Source of the DNA: Coleophoma eucalyptorum
Taxonomy: Eukaryota; Ascomycota; Leotiomycetes; Helotiales; Dermateaceae
Reading direction: 5' to 3'
NCBI GenBank assembly: GCA_026120035.1
Contig: JALRME010000007.1
Coordinates: forward strand, 248,001 to 312,000
Length of the DNA: 64,000 nt
In this document: positions 46,917 to 58,551 of the stretch, one piece after another
Position numbering within the stretch: the stretch's first letter is position 1
Layout: each line of letters opens with the position of its first letter
Translations under genes and position numbers: made by a program
The notes under the pieces: model-generated
The model's input: only the letters and a program-made list of their open reading frames with translations
What the model was told of the DNA's origin: nothing
Database searches by the model: none

Positions 46917-49615
46917 ATGCAGCATCATCCCCACCACCCGCAACAGGGTCCTCCTCCTCCTCAACATCTACAACATCCACGACCTTCAAGTATTGTGCAC
47001 CAACAGCATCACCAGCAGGCACCTCCTACTCAGCAGTCGCAGCACTCGAACCCGTATCCTCCTGCTCACGGTCTTCCGCAATACGCTCAACCTCCTCCCG
47101 GATCAGGTGGCCAGCATCCTCAGGAGCTTCCATACTACACTGCACACCCGAGTCCGTATAGTACACCCAGCGCAACTGGCACATATTCCTCTGCAGGTAA
47201 GAAAACGCGCTCCAAGACGCGTCTTTTTGCTTTCGGGAGACTAATAAATTTTACAGGAGAGACTCCCGACATCATGGCGGCAGCCCAGATGACTCGGCCA
47301 TACCCTCCCATCTCCTACCATACTCCCCAGTCGAACTCTCCAGCTTCAGTCGCGTCCCCCCAGGCGCACGAGCAGCATAGAATGTATGGCGCGCCAACTT
47401 CTCAGTTGCAGCAAAATCCCCAAATGTACTATGCGCAACCCCAACAGCAGCAGTACCCGCCTCCTATGGCTCAGAATGGTCCTTCTCCATACGCGCCGCA
47501 TCCCCAGCACCAGCAACACCAGCAGTCTATGACTTCTCAGCCAAACCTGCTGATGTCAAACCAGCACCCTGGTCAACACGCGATGCAACAGCACCCAGCC
47601 GCTCAGCACCAACAGCAGCAGCAGCAGGCGATGACGGGCAGCCCAAGACCCAAGATGGAGCCACATGTTCCCCAACTTACCCGGCCATCGCAGCCTCTGG
47701 GAACACCGCAACACCAGAACACTACACCACAACAGAACTTGAACAATGTTCCTGGTAGCAACAATGGTGGAGGTGGTGTCAACCCAAATGCAGCACCGGG
47801 ACCAATCCCAGCCACAACCCCATTAGTTGTGAGACAAGATAATAATGGGGTTCAGTGGATCGCGTTCGAGTATTCTCGTGACCGGGTCAAGATGGAGTAT
47901 ACCATCAGATGCGATGTTGAGTCCGTCAACGTAGAGACCCTCAGCCCAGAGTTCAAGACCGAGAACTGCGTTTACCCCAGAGCTTGCTGCAACAAGGATC
48001 AATATAGAGGAAATCGTTTGGTCTACGAGTCCGAGTGCAACACGGTCGGTTGGGCCTTGGCAGAACTAAACCCCTGCCTCAGAGGAAAGCGAGGTCTCAT
48101 TCAGAGAGCCGTCGATAGCTGGAGAAACAGCAACCAAGATCCACGATTGAGAAGTCGTCGTGTTCGGAGAATGGCCAAGATCAGCAATCGAAAGGCGGTG
48201 CAAGCAGCTACTTCTCACAACCCTCATATGCCTGGCTCCAATGGTCCAGCAGGGATGCCAGCGTCTGGAAGTATGGGCCCAGGAGGGACTCCAAGCATGG
48301 GCAAACCCAGCCTTGGGGGGATGGGTGGGCCACAACTTCACCATCACCATCAAAGTCACGGAGACGGAAGTGCTCAAGGAGGGGAAGAAGTCGGTATGTT
48401 TCACCAGATGTGATTTGTGATGTATTACTTGTGTTATGATACCTTTCATGTGCGAATGTACCTGTTGAACGGGAGGGAATTTGGGACAAAGATTATTTGC
48501 TTTGGTCTTAAGCACATGCGCTCTTCCTGTACACTAAATATTGCACTTTGGCATTTTGCTTCTTGCTTGCGCGCTCGCACCATTCCCAAACCTATACCCA
48601 GCACAGAACATCATGTCATGGCAAGATTGTATTTGCTTGCCATCGCGTTTTGCACTCGCTTGTTTCCCTGTTTTTCCCTCGCTTGCCGGGTAATCTGCAA
48701 CACTTTGCTGATCAAACACGCCGATTTCTAGATAACGACGATTACCAGAATGATGAGCAACATCACCACCACCATCAAGCCCCCACTGAAACTACCGGAG
48801 ATGTGCGCCAAACACAGGTTTTCCCCGGATATAATGGAAATTACCCGCCAAATCCTTCGGTAGGTGGGGCTTCTATGGCGCCTTCTCTACACGATCCTTC
48901 CCGATCTCACCAGTCCAACCCGGTCACGGCTCGCGCCGCCAAAGATGAAGAAGAAGATCGTCTTGCACTCTTTGGAGATATTCCTGAGGCCAAGAAGCGC
49001 AAGTTCATTCTTGTCGATGATCCAGGAAAGGGTGGCCGAGTTCGAGTTCGAGTTACTTTGGATACCATTGATATCAAGGAGATCCCAGACTCTTTCCGAA
49101 AGAGTAACTCGGTCTACCCTCGAAGTTGGTTCCCCATGCAGATGCAGAGCCCTCCTCCAAGTGCGCATGGCTCGCGATTCTTCGAGAGTGATGATGCTGA
49201 TGATGACGACGTTTCTGCCGGATCTCGATCACGTCGTGGACGAACCATGGTGAATGTGCCCCTTGCTGACGGCGGAGAGGCGGAGGTCGCTTGTCCCCGC
49301 ATGCGCAAGAGCATTCGCAGCAAGGAAGTTAAGCTTAATGACTTGGGCTTCCGTTTGACCTGGCACCAAAGCAGAGTCTTTGCAGACAAGACGGTTTTCT
49401 TGCAGAAAGCTCGTGAGTATCCTCTAGCGTGCGCGCTTGTTTGTGTTCCTACTAATGTTATGATAGTTGACTCCTACCGAAACAAAGTCCGCTCTACTAT
49501 GGAGACGATTGGCAAAGATGTTGCTGCTACTGCACCCCATTTCGAAACACGAGTCGGCAAGAGAAAGTGGACTGAGCGAACCAAGAGAATCAAGGGTGGC
49601 GACACCGACTCTTAA
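46917..49615 (+). CDS. medA: Medusa-type developmental transcription regulator
   Basis: Exons are 46917-47196, 47257-48393, 48732-49412 and 49467-49615; the spliced length is 2247 nt, 748 aa. Residues 1-280 are rich in Gln, Pro and His with poly-Gln runs. Two conserved blocks follow: about 292-420 (VQWIAFEYSRDRVKMEYTIR to RSRRVRRMAKISNRK, with a basic nuclear-localisation-like end) and about 555-748 (KKRKFILVDDPGKGGRVRVR, IDIKEIPDSFRKSNSVYPRS, then VGKRKWTERTKRIKGG). I recognise these as the MedA/REN1/ACR1/acon-3 family, which controls conidiophore development and, in pathogens, infection structures. A 338-nt intron separates the blocks. The 60-nt and 54-nt introns are multiples of three without in-frame stops. 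The start at 46917 overlaps a possible splice acceptor, so the true N-terminus may lie upstream. Confidence 0.9.
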
Positions 49616-52065
49616 TTTTGTCCTTTACCGTCAACAACATACTACACCTACACGACTTGAACATACTCTCCACTTTTCCATATTTATTTCTCTATTTCGA
49701 TTATCGCCTTTTGGTTTTCTTGCCAGCATTTCTAGCGAGTTGGTTGGTCACTGTCTCTTTTTTTGATAAAAGGCATTGCATACGTACATACATACATACA
49801 TTGCTTGCGACATAGGAACTGGGGTTGGTTTGGCATTTTCAGATTTGTCTTTTCCTTCGATACGGTGGTTTTTTTTTATTTTTGCCTTTTTATATAACGA
49901 CCACGACGCCCTTTGATGACATCCGGATGACCAAAACGAAAAAAAGTTAAAATACTTTTGCAAAGCAAGCAAAACAGAATGGGAACGGCTGGATGGTTAT
50001 TTTTGTCCGGAAGGTTTGTGGTATAGGAAGAGGGATTCTTTCAAGAGGGCGGGACGTTTTGTCTTTTGGCTGTGTTTTTGTCGTAGACTACAGCAACTCA
50101 CATCATCTGCTTGCTTGAAGTTCTCGGTTTTCATGCGCGTGCGTGCGTGCTCGCTTGTTTGTCTGTTCTGATAGTTTTGTGGCATGGATGGAGTGGATGG
50201 TAGGGGAGTCACTGTTTTGCCGTTTACCTTCTTGTGAACTTGAGTATTTTGTGTCTTGGGTTCTTGCCGTTTTGAGTTCTGCTCTGTTCGGTTGCGTATG
50301 GCTTTTCTATTTCCTGTTCCTGCTGGGTCGGTGCCTTTTCTTGGTTTGGCTTTACTGTGCCGTTATTGCCTTTTGCGCCTCATAGCTGTTAGATTGAAAG
50401 GCCATGGAAATCGAATCTTATACATATATTCATTGAACCCCAAAGATGCCCCTTTGGCATATGTACGTGCGCGCGTGTGCTGTGAGACGTCTCCTCCCCC
50501 TCCGGATGTGCCTGCTTCCGAGTCATAGATATCCTCTTAGCTAGAGGGGAAGTCCCGTTCGATTTGCGTGTGTGTCTATGTATGAACTTACTCTAAAAGG
50601 AGCAGAGAATGATTTAAGGGTGTCTTCGACCTCGCTTGTTCCTTTCCTTTCTCTTGTTGACCTTGTCTCTTTACCGTAGCTGTGTAATGCTGGGCCTGCT
50701 TCTTGGGTTATGGGCTAGTAGTAGGTGTAGGGTGGCGAGGGTTGATTGAGAGAGTGGAGGCTGTGGTTGTAGGTTTGTGGTTAAGTGAAAGGCGCGGTAG
50801 GGAGAGGCGGTGATATTGGAGAGGCGTAGAAAAGAAGGAGGGGAGGGAAGAAAGAGTTAAGTCAAAGAATAGGCGGCAAGGTGGGTGGATTGGTGGGCAC
50901 ATAACTAGAGGTGGATTTCTTCTCCTGAGAAGACTGTGCTGGCTGGGTATGCTACATGTGTGTGGCTAATGTCCAAATGAATCCCTTACTTTGATCTTCA
51001 GGATGTTAAACTTTCCACGACGCGTTGAACATGACTGTATTCCTCTCATCTCTACTTCGGTGTCAAGTACCTCACTTCTTCTCGTTGTCTCTTTCATGCA
51101 CATTCAAGATGGTTATGTATTGTATGTATATGAACGATGTAGCCAAGTAAATCCTAATAGAAAGGCAGAGCGGATTTCCAGTTCCAACGCTTTGTCTAAG
51201 AATAATCATGAGATTGATCTCAGGAACCGGTGGATATGTATGTATTCATTGGGTTAAGTGACATTGGTAACAGACTTTATAAATCTCACATATCTGGTGC
51301 GGATTCTCGTAAGACTCGATAACGCAGAGGCACAACTTTCCGCAAAATAACGCCTGATGAGGCTTAGATAATGGGAAAACATGTTGGCTTGTTATTGCTG
51401 CACTCTGACCTAACATAGTCTATCTTCTATCCCTGCGGACGGTGCCCCGGACCTGAAAATGACAAATAGAGAGTATTACCGATTAGATTATTTGAAATCG
51501 AACTTGTGGACATGAGATGATGCTTAGATATATCCACTCCCTTGCTTGTAGGAGTTTCGTAGATTTGTCCTGGTTGACTTCCGGGTGTGTTGGGTTTGAC
51601 GAGCAAAATGGCCAGGAGACTAAGATCTGAAGAGTGCAGTATTCCAACGGTCTAAAGTTATGACAAGGATTGGAAATATCGAGGTCCGCTCCGTCTTATT
51701 ATTTGAAAGCCTTTAGATTTCGTACCACTTCAACTCTGGATAGGAAATGGTCGTAATGAGCAGTAGCTGGGAAGAAATCCCGTTCCAGCGCCTCGGTGTT
51801 TCATAGCTAGGTCCGCGTATTTCCAGGTTGGTAGGATTCGATATAATGGCTTATTCGTTTCCAAAGATGTAGCTTCTGTTCTTGATGCTCGTACTGCTTA
51901 GTAACAAACAGCGGAAATGGAATCAAAGTACGGTAAGTCCATTAGTGCGACTGTATGAAGTAACCGTTGGCCATTGCCACTATCAAAATCCAGTTGTGCT
52001 TCCAGAATGGTGCGGGGTATTGAAAGCATGATTGCTTTACTTTCCTCAGCATATGATAGTCTCTT
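49616..52065. other. Medusa 3' region and intergenic DNA
   Basis: 2.4 kb. It begins with an AT/T-rich presumed 3' UTR containing a (CATA)n microsatellite near 49785-49800. Open frames at 50143-50528 are hydrophobic products of T-rich DNA. No conserved gene is seen before the 2EXR gene. Confidence 0.55.
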
Positions 52066-52752
52066 TCAAGTAAACCACATGTTAACATCTGGTCTCCCGT
52101 TCCCCCATTGAAACTCTTTGCGGACCTCCAACTCGTTCCTCAACAGCATGAGAAAGAATCCCAGATGCCCAAGTTCCAAACTACCAGTCCTACCCGGAAC
52201 TGGTCTGAATAATCGCAACACCCCATCCACATCTTCCCATCCATCGTCCGGCATCCAATCTACCGGTGGTCCTTTGACGTCCAAACTCCTCCTCGGCTCA
52301 ACCAGTGCGATCGTTTTTAAATTCCTTAGCAAGCCCAACTCACTCAAACTCTCCAGCTTGAAAGCCCTTAGGATCTCCCAGAGTTCGGAGTCAATCGCGA
52401 TGTGCAAGATTCGGTCCGCGTGTGGACTGCTGGCAAGGTCAAGAGCTAAATCGCCATCCGGGCTGCAGTCGAGATTGTGGAAGTAGATAGTATCGATTTC
52501 AAAGTTGATATAGACCATCGATGGATACTTGGGCGAGAGAATTAGTTTGACGTAATTCTCCAGAAATACTCTCCGCGTCTCGCGCGATGTGTGTAGTAGT
52601 GCTGGTTGTGGGGAGTTGGAGGTGTATTGTTCGAAGCGTCGGTTGTATTGGACGGGTACAACACGAGATTCGGGGAGGCTGTAGCTCCATATCTTGGTAC
52701 GGAGTTCTAAGGGAAGTCGAAGGAAGCTGGCGAAGCTTTCGAGAGATGTCAT
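52066..52752 (-). CDS. 2EXR-domain protein of unknown function
   Basis: Single exon of 228 aa from the Met at 52752 (MTSLESFASFLRLPLELRTK). The opening FLRLPLELRTKIWSYSLPES is the first repeat of the 2EXR (two EXR motif) domain, an F-box-like LPxELRxxIW helix common in expanded lineage-specific fungal families. It is followed by RVVPVQY, LLHTSRETRRVFLENY and INFEIDTIYFHN, the usual order in this family. The function is unknown; protein-protein or adaptor roles are assumed for F-box-like folds. The frame stays open upstream to 53184 (144 more codons), but that extension is compositionally unlike the family and the domain begins directly after Met at 52752, so I take the internal start. Confidence 0.8.
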   Translation of the reverse strand: MTSLESFASFLRLPLELRTKIWSYSLPESRVVPVQYNRRFEQYTSNSPQPALLHTSRETRRVFLENYVKLILSPKYPSMVYINFEIDTIYFHNLDCSPDGDLALDLASSPHADRILHIAIDSELWEILRAFKLESLSELGLLRNLKTIALVEPRRSLDVKGPPVDWMPDDGWEDVDGVLRLFRPVPGRTGSLELGHLGFFLMLLRNELEVRKEFQWGNGRPDVNMWFT

Positions 52753-55078
52753 CGTAACTGATTGTGAGCTTATCGATGAAGATGTTAGGAGCGAAGGTAC
52801 GATGACTGGAAAGAGGAGAGCTGTATGCCTACGGTCCCGTGAACGTCGGTCGTCGAGTGACAGCATCACAAGGCTGAAGGACGAGGCTACAACGGAGTGA
52901 CCGTCAGAGCGCAGATGGGCACCACTTGCGATGACTAAGCACTGGCTTGTCACAGTGCATGCTAATTTTATTGGCAGCATCAAACTCTCACCAATACCAT
53001 CGTCACCATGACGGCGGCTCCTGCAATCATTGGCGTACCCCTCATACTCAGAGTGATACCCAGACAGCATCTGCAGCAAACCTTCCGGGATGAGTTGCAT
53101 GATGGAGTGTTCTGGGGTGTGGCTTCGGATCCTTTCCTCAAGCTGGAGCTGCCATAAGCTGCGATGTCTTTCACTCACACTCACTCATTCACTATGCATA
53201 CAATGAGCAGCGCAGTAAAGCTGGAGTTGGGTTATTATCCGCATCTGAGCAATACTCAAGACTATTGCAAATCGAGCCAGCCGATACAGAGAAGTCTACG
53301 ATATGAAGACGTATAACAAACAGCCTTGGTCCCGACAATGCCCTTGCCGCAGGAACAGTGCAGAGTGCAGAGTGTTCCTGGAGGCCAATCGAGTTCCGGG
53401 AATAGACCTGATGCAAAAGCGATCATTGCTGATGGGATATTGCAACACGCAGGCTATATACGTTACCTCCCACTTTCCTCGGGACACGTGAAATTACGGG
53501 TTCATGGAGCTTGTGTGCAATCGTCGTTTTGGATCCTTCTATTCGTCGTACTGAGTCCATTAAATTGGATACTTCAGTGCAAGGTTGACAATTCAGTCAA
53601 GTTGAACCATGGATCAGATATGGTGTCCCACGACCATTGCTGTCAGTCATAAGGCATTAGCATGGGTTGAAGCAGCGTACGAGCACATCGTATCGAACCC
53701 GCAAGTCCAGTCCCACATCTTCGTCTCTCTGTGCTCTTGCTGCAAGCCAGGTGCTCAGTACGAGAATGCAGATTTGTCGTGCAACTTTCCTGGATGAACA
53801 CAGGGTTGAGATTCTGAGGTAAGAAGTAAGAAAGATATCAATCCTAATCTGCTAAGGTCTGTTGGATTCCGAGAAGATGCATTGATGGGATTGGACATTC
53901 GGACTCGGGGTCTTGGAGTTGACGGTTTAGCAATATGGCCGGGTGAGCGGGATGGTTAGCAATCAGAACATCTAAGTTGAAATTCATCCCGACACATGAA
54001 GCCATTTTTGACCACCAATGGAAATCCACCATGGTTCGGTCAAATACATCGCCTCTCTCTACACCGTATAGCTGCACGTTGTCCATCATCAGGGCTCTTA
54101 TTTGATAAGCGACGGCTCTGATTGGCAAGCCATCGGTAAGTACAAGCTTTGCCAATGGTCTTGGGCCAACGTCCGCGTCAACGGCAACGGTACCGGAACG
54201 CCTCACCCTTTGCTTTTCTCCTCTTTTCTCCTCTCTCCCTCTCGACGGGCTTGCATCTTGCAGTACCAGAGCACTCGAGCGCCATCCCACTCCAGCCAAC
54301 AGTGTTGATGTTATTCACGATGACCTCGACTGGGCCGAAGCACGTGTTGCGCTCGCGTGCGTGACTGGCTGTTGGACCCGTCGCTCGCTTATTCCCAGCA
54401 TGGCACCAATATAACATCGTCGATCATCTCCACCGTCGACTTCCACTTCAAGCAGGTCCTTCTGGTCCTCCTGGGCTTTCTGGCCCAGCGATTTGTTCTT
54501 GCAGACGCTCCTCAACTTCCTTCCGAGCTGCAAATCAGATCAGGTCGGCTCCGTCGGCGCCGCTATCGAAGCTGAGCAGCAGCAGTGGCAGCTGCCGAGT
54601 GAAATCTTTGCTCGCGGGCTTATGCTGTCCTTTATATCCATGATCGTGGTCGAGCCACTCTATTCTCCCTCCCATCTAGCCAGTGACATCTCCGTGCGTG
54701 CACCATGTGCCATTGTCCCAATCTCCAAGACCCGAGGCTACGGGAGTCCTGGAGGGACTTTGCCTACCCCACTATCCAGGTACCGTCGGTGGCTGGCAGG
54801 TACCCGGGTATGCAACGAATGAAGCTGCTGGTCCCCACAGCCCTTGGATGCTCTGGATCCCAGAATGCGTCTCTTGTCCTAATCTAATCTGGATATTAGC
54901 CGTTTCTTGCCCATCTTTACCTATCACCGCTCACACGTGTGGTCTGTTTTCCCACCCTTCAGATTTTCCTTGCAGAGGAGTGTCTTGTATAAGAAGCCCG
55001 AGCCAGATCTGATCTTCTCTGATCTTATCTCAGCCAACCAGCCGTAGTCAGTATTCCTTTCGGGCAGCCAAAGTCAAC
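52753..55078. other. Intergenic region; one unassigned minus-strand frame
   Basis: 2.3 kb with no recognised gene. A 151-codon minus frame (54299-53844) has a plausible composition in its second half (RALMMDNVQLYGVERGDVFD), but no known domain, signal or splice support, so it stays a weak candidate. A TATAAG at about 54989 sits 90 bp upstream of the phosphoesterase ATG. Confidence 0.45.
54989..54994 (+). promoter_or_regulatory. TATA-like element of the phosphoesterase gene
   Basis: TATAAG, about 90 bp upstream of the ATG at 55079, at a distance compatible with a core promoter and a short 5' UTR. A CTGATCTT direct repeat follows in the presumed leader. Confidence 0.4.
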
Positions 55079-56523
55079 ATGGTCGGTTTCAAGATTGCGT
55101 CTGTTCTGGCCGTCTCCGGACTGGCCCTGGCCGTTCCTAACATTCAAAGCCACGAAAGTACTGATGCTACTTCGTGGAAGAGTAAGATCAAGAATGTTGT
55201 TGTCCTGGTTGAGGAGAACCGATCTTTTGATACTCTGGTTGGTGGCTTGACCTACAACTCCGAAATCAATGGATTGTTGCACCACAACTACTGCAACTCC
55301 ATGTAAGCGTGCTTGGAGTCCCTTTTTGGTTCATCGCTGATTTCCACCAGGAATGCATCTGACCCTGCCCAAAAGGCTGATGTCTGTGCTGGACCTCGCG
55401 CCAATGATGTAGCACCAGATGACCCAAACCACTCTATCTCTGGTGGAAACATGCAACGTGAGTATTCCTTGTTCTAGGTTGGGTTTCGAGTCTGACCGGA
55501 ACAGTCTACGCTACATGGCACCCTGATGAGGCCGCCGTCAAGACTGGGGATGAAATTGCCAACATGAGAGGATTCGTGACCGAGCAATCCGTTGTCTATT
55601 CGACTTTGAATGAGACCCGGGCTGCTGAGGCCATCAATTACTACACGGACGACCAGGTCCGTGTCCTTGGTTCCATTGCTGAGAACTACGTTCTCTTTGA
55701 TCGATGGTTCGCAGCTGTGCCTGGCCCAACCAACCCCAACCGTGCCTATATCACTTCCGGCACATCCCACGGACATGGTCAGAACGATGATGCCTTCGAC
55801 GTTTATGGTCTTCCACAAAGATCTATCTTCGAGCAATTGACCGAGTACAACATCTCATGGATCAACTACCAAAACAGCACCACCGGCCCTGGTCTCGGTT
55901 TCAACCCAGACGCAGCCTTCTACAACTGGACTCTGCAATCTGGTGCTGCCAACACCAGCATTCTCCCCCTTGACCAATTCTACGCTGATGCCGCTGCTGG
56001 TACCCTCCCCCAGTTTACTTATATCAACCCAGAGTGCTGCGATTACCAATCCATGCATCCACCATCCCCCATCACTCTTGGTGAGCAGTTTATCAAGGGA
56101 ATCTATGACGCCATCCGTAACTCTCCCCAATGGAACGAGACCCTCTTCGTCCTTACCTTTGACGAGCACGGAGGTTTTGGTGACCACGTGCCACCACCTG
56201 CCAATGTCCCCGCTGGAGATAACTTGACCTACACCGAGACCGCTTATGACGGCAAGAACATCACCTTCGACTTCACCCGTCTTGGTATTCGCGTGCCAAC
56301 CATGCTCATTTCTCCTTGGGTCGGCAAGGGTGTTGTCGAGCACAAGGGCTCCAACAAGGGTGGCGAGTACACGCACACCAGTATCTTGGGCTTCTTGCAG
56401 GAGCTGTGGGGCATGGACACTCTTACTCCTCGAGTAGAGTACAGCTCCACCTTCGAACATCTTATCTTGGACGAGATGAGAACCGATGCCATCGTCAACC
56501 TGCCAAACCCTTACCCTTACTAG
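55079..56523 (+). CDS. Secreted phosphoesterase, phospholipase C / acid phosphatase family
   Basis: Exons are 55079-55302, 55351-55457 and 55505-56523; the spliced length is 1350 nt, 449 aa. There is a signal peptide (about 1-18, ending SGLALA). Family motifs are VVVLVEENRSFDTLVGG near the mature N-terminus (metal-site Glu-Asn), YITSGTSHGHGQND, FTYINPECCD, and LTFDEHGGFGDHVPPP with the Asp-Glu-His metal ligands, then GIRVPTMLISPW. This is the bacterial-type non-specific phospholipase C / AcpA-like phosphoesterase superfamily, which hydrolyses phospholipid headgroups or phosphomonoesters. Several N-glycosylation sequons (NETR, NIS, NST, NTS) fit secretion. It may scavenge phosphate or attack host membranes. 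Both introns have consensus borders. Confidence 0.95.
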
Positions 56524-57318
56524 ATACCTACATCTAAACGTTAATGCTGGGTGTGGTTCATGACGATATGACATAATATAAAAAACGGCCGGTGGTTGTG
56601 AGCAGCATATTCACAAAAAGCTCTTTGTTATTTAATTACCTTCTCTAGTATATATTTACCCATAATTGCTGCCACAATTAGCTGGTTTAAAAAAAAAACA
56701 AAGCCTCATATGCAAAGTGAATGGAGGTGGCTCGTAGAAGGATCGTTCTAAATTTCTATGATGTGGAAGTAAGAGAGAAAGCGGCTCTCATATTCTTGAG
56801 ATGCATTATGCAAGGTATGATCCATATGCGAAAAAAGCCATGAATTGCCAACAGATCATCAATGGGGCCCGGATGCTTGAGTTAGTGTCGTCAGCCTCTC
56901 GGGAAATTTGTACCGACGGGTAAAGTTGTGCTCGCTTATTCCATCCGCTCTCTCCGCCAAGATACGTCACTTGCTGCTACCGACAAATCCGGTGCTTGGG
57001 GATGTCAGATGCATGTTTATGGATTAATCTTCAAATCTAAAGTGCCCGCACACCCTCGCCATCTGCAGCCTCTTGCATTTCTGACTGACGCGATATACTG
57101 ATGGGTCGAGAAGAGAGCTATGAGAGAAGAACGTGCTTGAGCTCCCTGCTCTAGCTCGCGTCCGGAACCACTACTGACAGGTGAGTTTATCTCATTAGGA
57201 TCTATCTATTTAATAAGGTAAGAAAGAAAGAGATGTGTTAATTATAATTAGTACCAACACTAAATCTAATCCTGGTAGGCACTTAAGCAAATCAAAAAAC
57301 CGAAAATGCTTGTTTGTC
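56524..57318. other. Convergent intergenic region
   Basis: 795 bp between the phosphoesterase (+) and SDR (-) stop codons. It contains an AT-rich 3' region with a poly-A run near 56690. No gene is seen. Confidence 0.6.
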
Positions 57319-58308
57319 TCAGACTTCAACTTCAACATACGGCTTTGTCTGCGCCTCACACCAGTCCCAAAATTGCGCTGCAATGCCCGACCCACCCTCT
57401 CCTTTCGTCTTCATGCTCTTGAGAATATCCTCCTTGGGGCTCGGATGCCACCTCCCCCAAGCAATAGCAAATCTTCCTCCATCTTCAAGGGTCACCTCGG
57501 GACTAAGGCCAGCCCACAAGCTGGTATATGCACCCATCTTGGGATGATGCATAATCGGGCTTAGGAGTAGATTTGTTGCCCAGGACATGGCACCCCAACC
57601 GTCGGTCTTCACTATACCCGGACTCTGCGCCATGAATAAGACCCTGTCGCCACGAGTCCGTCTGTCAAACTCTGATGACAAAATCCAGTTCCCGGCCTTC
57701 GAGGCGCTGTAATTGCGAGCCTTGTCGTTGGAGTATTTCCCCGGCGTAAGTTCATCCAACGAAATCCCGCCGGGTGGGCCAGTCATGTCGACAATTCCGG
57801 AAGAGGTGAAGACTACACGGACACTGGCTTTGGGCGAAGATCTTGCAGTGTGTACAAGGACGGGCAGAAGCAGTTTGGTCAGCAAGAAAGATCCAAGGCA
57901 GTTGGTGCCCATGTGAATCTCGTAGCCTTGTTTTGTAATAGTGCCGGCAGGGAGCTGGGCGACACCAGCATTCAACCAGAGAACATCGAGGCGGGACTCT
58001 TGAGCGAGAAACGCAGAGGCGCAGGGTTGAATGGTGGTGAGGTCGCCGAGGTCTAGAGCGAGAATCTTGAGTTGTCCAGGACTTGAGGTTTGGATAGACT
58101 TTATGGAATCAATTGCAGCGGAGATCTTAGTAGGCGAGCGGCCGGCGACGTAGACTGTACCGCCTTTAGCGTAGAGGATCTTGACGAGCTCGAAACCAAT
58201 GCCTTTATTGCCGCCAGTGACGATGAAGACTTTGCCCGAAAGAGAAGGGACATTCTCTTCAGTGAAGGTTGGCTTTGGTGGGAAAAGCTGCGTAATAACT
58301 GCTCCCAT
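57319..58308 (-). CDS. Short-chain dehydrogenase/reductase (retinol-dehydrogenase-like)
   Basis: Single exon of 329 aa. Classical SDR features are present: cofactor loop TGGNKGIG (31-38), AGRSP after beta-2 suggesting NADP preference through Arg, LDLGD, NAG at 113-115, catalytic Ser in FTSSG (about 169-170), and YSASK with Tyr200 and Lys204. The N-terminus MGAVITQLFPPKPTFTEENV is typical of fungal retinol-dehydrogenase/WW-oxidoreductase-like SDRs. It oxidises or reduces an alcohol/carbonyl on an unknown small molecule, probably in the cytosol. The upstream bZIP-type gene on the same strand ends 243 bp away, so the two might be co-expressed (inference). Confidence 0.95.
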   Translation of the reverse strand: MGAVITQLFPPKPTFTEENVPSLSGKVFIVTGGNKGIGFELVKILYAKGGTVYVAGRSPTKISAAIDSIKSIQTSSPGQLKILALDLGDLTTIQPCASAFLAQESRLDVLWLNAGVAQLPAGTITKQGYEIHMGTNCLGSFLLTKLLLPVLVHTARSSPKASVRVVFTSSGIVDMTGPPGGISLDELTPGKYSNDKARNYSASKAGNWILSSEFDRRTRGDRVLFMAQSPGIVKTDGWGAMSWATNLLLSPIMHHPKMGAYTSLWAGLSPEVTLEDGGRFAIAWGRWHPSPKEDILKSMKTKGEGGSGIAAQFWDWCEAQTKPYVEVEV

Positions 58309-58551
58309 GGCTAAGTACTTGAATGATGGATAATAGACGGCGAATGGAAGATTGGCCTTTCTTTGGAAGATATGGGCTCATCGAGTATTGGTGAGCGGTC
58401 ATGCTAGGACTTATAAACACCAGCTTCATACAGGAAACCATGAGCATGATACTCCAATTCCGAAAGGTGTCTTGGCTTAGGAGGTAATGTCGCACTAAAA
58501 GCGGGTCCTGTCAGAAAGCTGACATGCCATCGGCATTGCCCAGGTTAGTAT

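Noticed and set aside
52753..53184. N-terminal 144-codon extension of the 2EXR gene
   Set aside because: The frame is open but the 2EXR domain starts directly after the Met at 52752, and the extension lacks family resemblance.
53844..54299. 151-codon minus-strand frame
   Set aside because: The second half looks protein-like but there is no domain, signal peptide or splice support. Kept only as a weak candidate in the intergenic entry.
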